Of a stretch of DNA of 14,190 bases, positions 7,835 to 14,190 are shown piece after piece. The translations under genes were made by a program, and so were the position numbers. The stretch lies in assembly GCF_000313135.1 (NCBI RefSeq), contig NW_004457315.1:1-14190 (forward strand), in the 5' to 3' direction. Below the pieces are notes generated by a model that worked only from the letters and a program-made list of their open reading frames with translations, was not told where the DNA came from and ran no database searches. Origin of the DNA: Acanthamoeba castellanii str. Neff (taxonomy: Eukaryota > Discosea > Longamoebia > Acanthamoebidae). How positions within the stretch are numbered: position 1 is the first letter of the stretch; every line of letters starts with the position of its first letter.

Positions 7835-8933
7835 TCAGCCATAGTACATCATCAACCCCTGGATCTTCATCCACAGACACATGATGCACTTTGCACAGTA
7901 CTCCTTACACCACAGTGGGTATGCGTGGAAAACATGTCCACTCTTGAGCATCTCTTCCCTTGGCTTGCAGTTGTTGCAAACATTGATGGTGTCCACATGC
8001 TTGTCATCAAACAATTGCAGCCACATTTCACCCTTGTTGATATGCTTGCCACACATGTCACAGTGCTGGCAGGTTCTGTCATCCTTGCCAGGTTGGGTGG
8101 CGTTGATGTAGTCTGTTGAGCATGCTAAAAAGGTGGAGAGATCAACACCAAGGTCAAAGTACCTCCTCAGTGGTGATTGTTGTGGTGCAAGACTCCAACA
8201 TGGCCATACAATGGTGAATTGAGGCTGAGACACAGGAGTACAATCTTGTTTCCATTACTGTCTGGGTCTTCGTTGTGTCTGATGGGAATCCAATCCAGCA
8301 GCGACCTTGAAGTGTGTCATCCTGCTCACACTGATGTCTTGGAAGACCAAATTAGCCATGTTTTTGCTTGGCTGACACCTCCTACAGATGTCTGTGCTCC
8401 TTCCATTGGAGCCAATGTGTTGCCTCCACTCAGTATCCTCTATTGCCTCTTTGCAGACATTGCAACTATAGGTGCCAGTGCCCATGTTGGTCATGTGAAC
8501 CAGCCTGTGCTTGTGGCAGTCCTTGAGGGCCTCCTTCCTTTGGTGCCAGTTTTGTGCACTGTTTCTGGTGGTGGTTGCTTCATCCACCTCCTCATAGCAG
8601 AGCTCACACATGTCAGTGTGACATCACAAGCACATCCAATAGGTATGTTTACCACATGCACCTTCTTCACATCCTGCCTTGCAATAGTTGCAATACACAC
8701 AGCTCTTCCCATCATCATGAGCCACCACATTGTTCATGCAGCTGACGCACACATATCCATGAAGCAGGTCACTCCAATACTCATGTAACTGCTTCTCATT
8801 GAGAGGCTCAGATAACTTATAATAACTTATAATATTCAAACTTGGGCATGGGTCCATACTGAAATGGTTTTCTAAAATTGATCATTACATCTTCATACTT
8901 GCTGGCAAAGGGAGGCCTGGGATCAAAGAACAT
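7835..8933 (-). pseudogene. Broken multi-zinc-motif gene
   Basis: I start at ATG 8931-8933 (MFFDPRPPFASKYEDV), inside a frame open from 9002. A 10-bp tandem duplication at 8812-8831 shifts the frame; removing one copy would rejoin the halves. From there one frame runs to TGA 7835-7837, about 360 codons in all, broken only by TGA 8624-8626 and TAA 8255-8257. The TGA falls between two Cys of what would be a CxxC pair, which shows that the frame continues across it. Cys pairs are CVSC, CVYCNYC and CELC, then two similar units: SCNVC...DICRRCQPS (8352-8470) and TCQHCDMC...NVCNNCKPR (7949-8085). These look like tandem zinc ribbons or treble clefs. Function unknown; DNA, RNA or protein binding is possible. 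Confidence 0.55.
8812..8831. repeat. 10-bp tandem duplication
   Basis: ATAACTTATA occurs twice head-to-tail. Ten is not a multiple of three, so the second copy breaks the minus-strand zinc-motif gene. Confidence 0.85.
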
Positions 8934-8938
8934 GATGA

Positions 8939-8959
8939 TGTGTGTGTGTGTGTGTGTGT
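8939..8959. repeat. (TG)n microsatellite
   Basis: Ten TG units just upstream of the preferred minus-strand start at 8933. Read as protein it would give a Thr-His run in the extended N-terminus, one reason to prefer the later start. Confidence 0.9.
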
Positions 8960-9018
8960 TGGCGAGATCAACGTTAAATAACAGGTGCATTTTATCTGTC
9001 AAGTGTTACTTTTGAAAA

Positions 9019-10362
<1,344 letters not shown>

Positions 10363-10574
10363 TTTCTTTTCCTGCACAATCCACTGGGGTTAATATCATA
10401 ACAACCACGCTGAGTGAGGGGAAGGTAAAGGTGACATAAGTGAATTTCTTGGCAGAACCTCTCCTACCCCCCCCCTCTTCCCTTCATGTTCTGCAGTCAA
10501 TCCCTTTCTCTCTTCTCTGCACTTCTCTTCTCCCCACTCTTTCATACACCCCATGGTGAATCAAAACCAGCTGG
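10363..10574. promoter_or_regulatory. Divergent intergenic region with pyrimidine-rich tract
   Basis: This 212-nt spacer lies between the minus-strand start at 10362 and the plus-strand start at 10575, so promoters for both should be here. The right half (about 10459-10552) is strongly C/T-rich on the plus strand and includes a C8 run. I see no TATA box on either strand. The TATAATTTGA element found at 7213 and 7408 is absent. Confidence 0.35.
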
Positions 10575-12473
10575 ATGCGCCTGCTTGTGGTTGAGAAGGG
10601 AATGGTCATTGTCATGATGTGCATGCTCCCTCTGATGGAGACTGTCATGCCCATTGAGGAGCAGCAAAAATACCCCTTCACCATTATTACATTCACAGAC
10701 AAAGAGTACAAAGAATGGATTTTGCATCTGCCTGAGGACATCATTCATGCCTATTGGGACCAGGACATGAATGCAATCCACTCCTACAAGGCCATAGCCA
10801 GGGGTTTCTTCAACCCTAAGCCAATCATTCATGTTGATGCAACTCCATCCAACACCATGGCCACAACATTGAAGAGGAAGTGGGATAGCAACAACAGCAA
10901 CAACAATGGACATACCACCACCAACAGCAGCAGCAGCAGTGGCAGCAGCAGCAGCAGCAGCAGTGGTCAACCCACCAGCACCAAGACCCAGAAGAGAGCC
11001 AACATGCATTTGACCAATCACAAGAGGGAAGCAATCAAGTGGGACAAGCATGACATGCCTCCTGATTGGTCAGGTCACCCTCCACCAGTGAGCTGGACAG
11101 CCATCAGCAGCAAGGTGGTTGAGCACAAGTTCCAAGTTTGGGGCAACAAGCAGTGGGACTATCTCAACAGTGCTCTACCATTGGCAATCAAAGATCTGCC
11201 AGTGGCGCATCATGCCTCACTCACCAGTCACATCTGCATCTCCATCCCAACCTTAAGGCTGGTGCCCTACGTCTAACTCATACTCAGCTCAGTACAGCAA
11301 CTTTGAGGTGTTTACAAAGAACCAGGAAAGTCAACCCTACTGGGCCCAACAACATGCAGTTCAAGGGAGCACTTCAGAATGGCCAACTGTGCAAACCTAT
11401 GCTTCTGCACACACTCAACCCAAGGCAACCAGTACAGCAATTTCATAGACGCCACAGACAGACACCTGCTGAGGACCAAGATCAGAATGCCACACTCAGA
11501 CGCAGACTGGATCATGTGCACATCATGCAGCAAGTCAAGCCACAGAATGTGCATCTTCCTCAACTACCAGTACAAGACCACAAGGGACCCTGTACAGCCT
11601 GACTGGATCTGCAACCACAGCTGCACAGCCAGCCTGACCAATCCAACCAAGATTCAAGGTGACACAACAAGCCTACAGTCAACATGGACACTGAGTGGAA
11701 CTCTCCTGGGGATGGCAGCACAGACCGTGGGTCCACCCAAGGAGAGTAAGAAAGACAATCAGAGGCATGAGACCTGAACTGTCATCATTGTCCAACCCTT
11801 TGCTTTCACTCAGTGATCACAAGCTCAATGCAAGGATGACAAACTACACAAAGAGCAAACACAAACAAAACCACCACACACACAAACACCACCAATGGAA
11901 GAGGAACCCATGGAAGACATTACCCAGACCACCAAAAGATGACCACCACCCAAGCCCACCACACAATGGATGCTCAACTCAGTAGATCCCAAGGCAGTCA
12001 TCAAAGAGCTCATGAAAAAACATTAACCCCCAGAGCCGCAACAGCCAACACTTCCACCACCTTCAAGTGGCACACAAAAAAGACAGTTCTCAGCCCCAAC
12101 AGCCACAGAGGGAATGGTGGGAACAACATCACCGCAGCCACAGCAGCCACCACCCACGCCACCAAGGAAGAGGGCGCAAAGAGGAGGGAGAACAGCCATT
12201 GCCTGCATCATGCATCATTTCCTACATCATCACTGCCCACAGAACAAAGAATACAAGCACAAGATGTACATTCTGAAACAGCATGGAGTAAGTCTAGCAA
12301 TGATAGTGGGAGCAACAGCCACAACAACAACAACAACACTGGGCTCACCCACCAGCAGCGAGTCAGAAGAGGACAAGGCAGCGGCGGCAGCAGCAATGAT
12401 CAAAGAAGGCAAAGATAGCAGCCAGCAACAACATCAGCGCGGTCCCTCACTGACAGCAGACCCCCACCAATGA
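10575..12473 (+). pseudogene. Broken gene with PHD-like zinc finger
   Basis: A single frame carries coding-like sequence for about 630 codons from ATG 10575, but has in-frame stops at 11274 (TAA), 11304, 11775, 11814, 11940 (all TGA) and 12024 (TAA). It ends at TGA 12471-12473, or at TAA 12522-12524 if that TGA is also a mutation. Order: an N-terminal region with YPFTIITFTDKEYKEWILHL; a Ser/Asn-rich linker from a CAG-type repeat (10924-10963); a conserved-looking block (DMPPDWSGHPPPVSWTAI); then about 11385-11624 a PHD-like finger with CFC, CTSC, H and C (C-x2-C-x4-H-x2-C) and a closing WICNHSC whose Trp sits where PHD fingers have theirs; then a Pro/Gln/Thr-rich tail with a basic RKRAQRGG. 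Chromatin binding would be the usual PHD role; inference only. The stretch 11200-11380 is ambiguous, as another frame is also open there. Confidence 0.5.
10924..10963. repeat. (CAG)n / (AGC)n imperfect repeat
   Basis: About 13 units, interrupted by two Gly-type GGC/GGT codons. It encodes Ser in the frame of the PHD-like gene. Confidence 0.85.
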
Positions 12474-12535
12474 CAACTGTGTGATCATTATTTTGTAGCC
12501 TGTGAAGCATCAATGGAATTGTAAATAAGACTGCA

Positions 12536-13297
12536 ATGAACTGCACCCAACAAGACAGCAGTGCCATGTCAATCTATGTCAAGCAGAGACATTGCAGCAA
12601 TCAGAACATTGATATCCATAACATCAGTATGGAATCTTCAGGGTCCTTCAATGTAAAATGTGCACAAAGCAACAGCTCCAAGAACGAAATCCAACAGCAA
12701 GTGACAAACCAGCTTGTTAATACCACAGCAGCCATCATTGGAAGTCTGGGCATTGGTGCCACAGGAGCTGCTGCCATCACCAACTCTGCAGTCAATGTTG
12801 TGATGAGCATCACCAACTCATACTCACTTGACTGCACCATGAAGGTCACCACCAGCAAGGGCATCTACACTGACCAGGACAGTGGTGACAAGTGTGATAG
12901 CCAAAACATCACCATCTCCTACATCAATTTCAGCGACCTCACTGAAGGCATTTCACAGTGCATTCAGAAAAATGAAAATGTGAACAATGCCAAGCAGGCG
13001 CTCATCAATACCATCCAGAATGAGGCCATGGCCAAGGTCAAAGGTGTGATGGGACTGATCCTCATGATCGTCCTCATCATTGTGATTGCCATCAGTGCTG
13101 GGACATACAGTGGTGAGAAGCTCTTGATGAGCCCAGTCTTCATGGGTTCTATCTTTGCTGTGGTGCTGATCTACAGCAGCATCACCTGGCTGAAGGAGTG
13201 GTTCCCATTCAACAAGAAGGATGACAACAAGTACAGGCCTCCCATGAACATTGTTCCCATCTACCCACCCAACAAGGTTGTGCCTGTGAAAAAGTGA
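12536..13297 (+). CDS. L1R/F9L-like virion membrane protein
   Basis: Intact 253-codon gene. The family (lipid or myristylated membrane proteins of nucleocytoplasmic large DNA viruses; virion surface, acting in entry and fusion) is recognised from architecture: a Cys-containing, Asn/Gln-rich ectodomain with six Cys (3, 20, 42, 100, 120, 142), enough for three disulfides; repeated short strands such as GSFNVKCAQ; a small-residue helical stretch (about 68-90, SLGIGATGAAAITNSAV); then hydrophobic segments at about 170-190 and 201-220 and a short Pro-rich tail (PPMNIVPIYPPNK). Members usually begin Met-Gly with a myristate. This one begins MNCTQQ and no in-frame upstream ATG exists before the TGA at 12503, so the N-terminus is probably lost or on another exon. 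CpG-poor like its neighbours, yet open, so it has been conserved or is younger than them. Confidence 0.65.
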   Translation: MNCTQQDSSAMSIYVKQRHCSNQNIDIHNISMESSGSFNVKCAQSNSSKNEIQQQVTNQLVNTTAAIIGSLGIGATGAAAITNSAVNVVMSITNSYSLDCTMKVTTSKGIYTDQDSGDKCDSQNITISYINFSDLTEGISQCIQKNENVNNAKQALINTIQNEAMAKVKGVMGLILMIVLIIVIAISAGTYSGEKLLMSPVFMGSIFAVVLIYSSITWLKEWFPFNKKDDNKYRPPMNIVPIYPPNKVVPVKK

Positions 13298-13335
13298 AGT
13301 CTACATGTAAGTGGTATATTCATTCTCACTCTTCA

Positions 13336-13341
13336 ATTAAA
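13336..13341 (+). terminator. ATTAAA poly(A) signal
   Basis: Common variant of AATAAA, 38 nt after the TGA stop of the L1R-like gene. Confidence 0.4.
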
Positions 13342-13432
13342 TCCAATTCATGGAGAAGACTATGGGTGGCCTTGGCCTTGTCTTGGTTGGATGACCATGG
13401 ATTTTTTTGTATAGGCGTGGGATCACACACAA

Positions 13433-13911
13433 ATGGACAGGAAGTGCAAGTTTGGGGCTGGGGCATCCAAATTTGTGGTGAGAAGAGAGAGGCTCAAGTA
13501 CAAGAAATCCAAATGCCCCTGACCAACACCAGTCCAGACAACAACAACAGCAGCAGCAGCACTTGAGACTGAAGGGCCAGTATCAGCAACAGCAGCATTG
13601 ACAACAACAACAACAACAACATTGGCCATGCCATTGAAAGTGCCCAGCTTAACCACCTTGAGCATGTTCACCAGTACCCAGCTGGATGACCTCACTGATG
13701 CATGCAGGGGGACCATTGTCTTTGATGACACAAAAAACCAAGTCCTGGTATGGGACAGTGAAGCATGGAGCCCACTCTTCAACAAGGATGTCTCTGGAGA
13801 TGCAAAGTTTGCCCTGCTGGATGACTCCAGCAATGTGCCCTTGTATGCATCAGGCAACATTGTCATGCCATCAAACAAAGGTGAGGTGCTGGTGGGAGAT
13901 GGGTCTGGGCC

Positions 13912-13915
<4 letters not shown>
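13433..13915 (+). pseudogene. Fibre-like gene with in-frame TGA, truncated by the telomere
   Basis: ATG 13433 starts a basic N-terminus (MDRKCKFGAGASKFVVRRER). After 29 codons an in-frame TGA (13520-13522, between two Pro) interrupts it; the same frame goes on for 130 codons. These comprise a Thr/Ala-rich linker, then STQLDDLTDACRGTIVFDD, QVLVWDSEAWSPLF and repeated short polar strands. The pattern GTIV-x-D...N-x-h-x-V-W-x-x-x-x-W is common in tail-fibre and other surface proteins of phages and large viruses, so a structural fibre is a reasonable but weak guess. An internal ATG (13628) could restart it. The reading ends at TAG 13913-13915, whose bases come from the first TTAGGG unit, so the real C-terminus has been lost. 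It follows the L1R-like gene in the same direction, with 135 nt between. Confidence 0.5.
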
Positions 13916-13944
<29 letters not shown>

Positions 13945-14190
13945 TAGGGTTTAGGGTTAGGGTTAGGGTTAGGGTTAGGGTTAGGGTTAGGGTTAGGGTT
14001 AGGGTTAGGGTTAGGGTTAGGGTTAGGGTTAGGGTTAGGGTTAGGGTTAGGGTTAGGGTTAGGGTTAGGGTTAGGGTTAGGGTTAGGGTTAGGGTTAGGG
14101 TTAGGGTTAGGGTTAGGGTTAGGTAGTTAGGGTTAGGGTTAGGGTTAGGGTTAGGGTTAGGGTTAGGGTTAGGGTTAGGGTTAGGGTTAG
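13912..14190 (+). repeat. Telomere, TTAGGG repeats
   Basis: About 46 tandem units run to the end of the window. The G-rich strand reads 5'->3' outward, as at a true chromosome end. Three of the first seven units are TTTAGGG; the rest are TTAGGG except for one irregularity near 14119-14127 (TTAGG followed by TAG). TTAGGG is the repeat of animals, many fungi and many protists, so it narrows the host only slightly. Confidence 0.97.

Noticed and set aside
11746..11813. Spliceosomal intron (GTAAGA...CTTTCACTCAG, 68 nt) removing the TGA at 11775
   Set aside because: The borders look good, but the join puts the reader in another frame, with a stop eight codons later, and leaves the remaining stops unexplained.
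12288..12498. Intron GTAAGT...TTATTTTGTAG before the L1R-like gene
   Set aside because: Splicing gives only ten more codons and does not connect to the L1R-like frame. The skipped sequence looks coding in the PHD-like gene's frame.
13912..14190. Telomere-like repeats as part of a herpesvirus genome end
   Set aside because: Some herpesviruses carry TTAGGG arrays, but I recognise no herpesvirus gene here, and the array directly truncates a gene and runs to the contig end.

Overview
The window is the right end of a linear eukaryotic chromosome (or a chromosome-like viral molecule). It closes with about 280 nt of TTAGGG telomere repeat, with the G-rich strand pointing outward. Inside the telomere is about 13.9 kb of densely packed genes on both strands, with short spacers and no tRNA, rRNA or clear spliceosomal gene structure. 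The one family-level recognition is a 253-residue protein beside the telomere. It looks like the L1R/F9L-type (lipid or 'myristylated') virion membrane protein of nucleocytoplasmic large DNA viruses. Gene density, many Cys-rich zinc-binding proteins, low-complexity homopeptides and this protein together suggest an endogenous large DNA virus of a protist or animal-relative host. Host and virus family cannot be fixed from sequence alone.

Layout, left to right: an acidic protein with a possible myristoylation signal (minus, runs off the left edge); a frameshifted gene of unknown function (minus, 580-1285); a frameshifted, possibly membrane-anchored gene (plus, 1494-2048); a 3.1-kb minus-strand block (2070-5200) whose four consecutive pieces each look like a degenerate kinase-like domain, broken by frameshifts and stops; a strongly codon-biased Lys/Ala-rich gene (plus, 5199-6566) with two compensating frameshifts; a doubtful minus-strand gene (6455-7143); an intact Cys-rich gene (plus, 7491-7817); a broken multi-zinc-motif gene (minus, 7835-8933); a gene with a long ACA (poly-Thr) tract and one in-frame stop (minus, 9019-10362); a broken gene with a PHD-like finger (plus, 10575-12473); the L1R-like gene (plus, 12536-13297); and a fibre-like gene (plus, 13433-13915) cut off by the telomere, whose stop codon is supplied by the first telomere repeat.

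Two kinds of decay meet in this window. The left ~5.2 kb is CpG-rich and its genes are broken mainly by reading-frame shifts. From about 7.5 kb to the telomere CpG is almost absent: my hand count gives 0 in 10621-11100 against 36 in 3661-4140. There the genes mostly keep one frame but carry in-frame stops, mostly TGA, as expected if CGA arginine codons lost a methylated C. The simplest reading is a telomere-proximal endogenous virus, transcriptionally silenced and eroded by CpG methylation on its telomeric side. Two genes (7491-7817 and 12536-13297) remain open.
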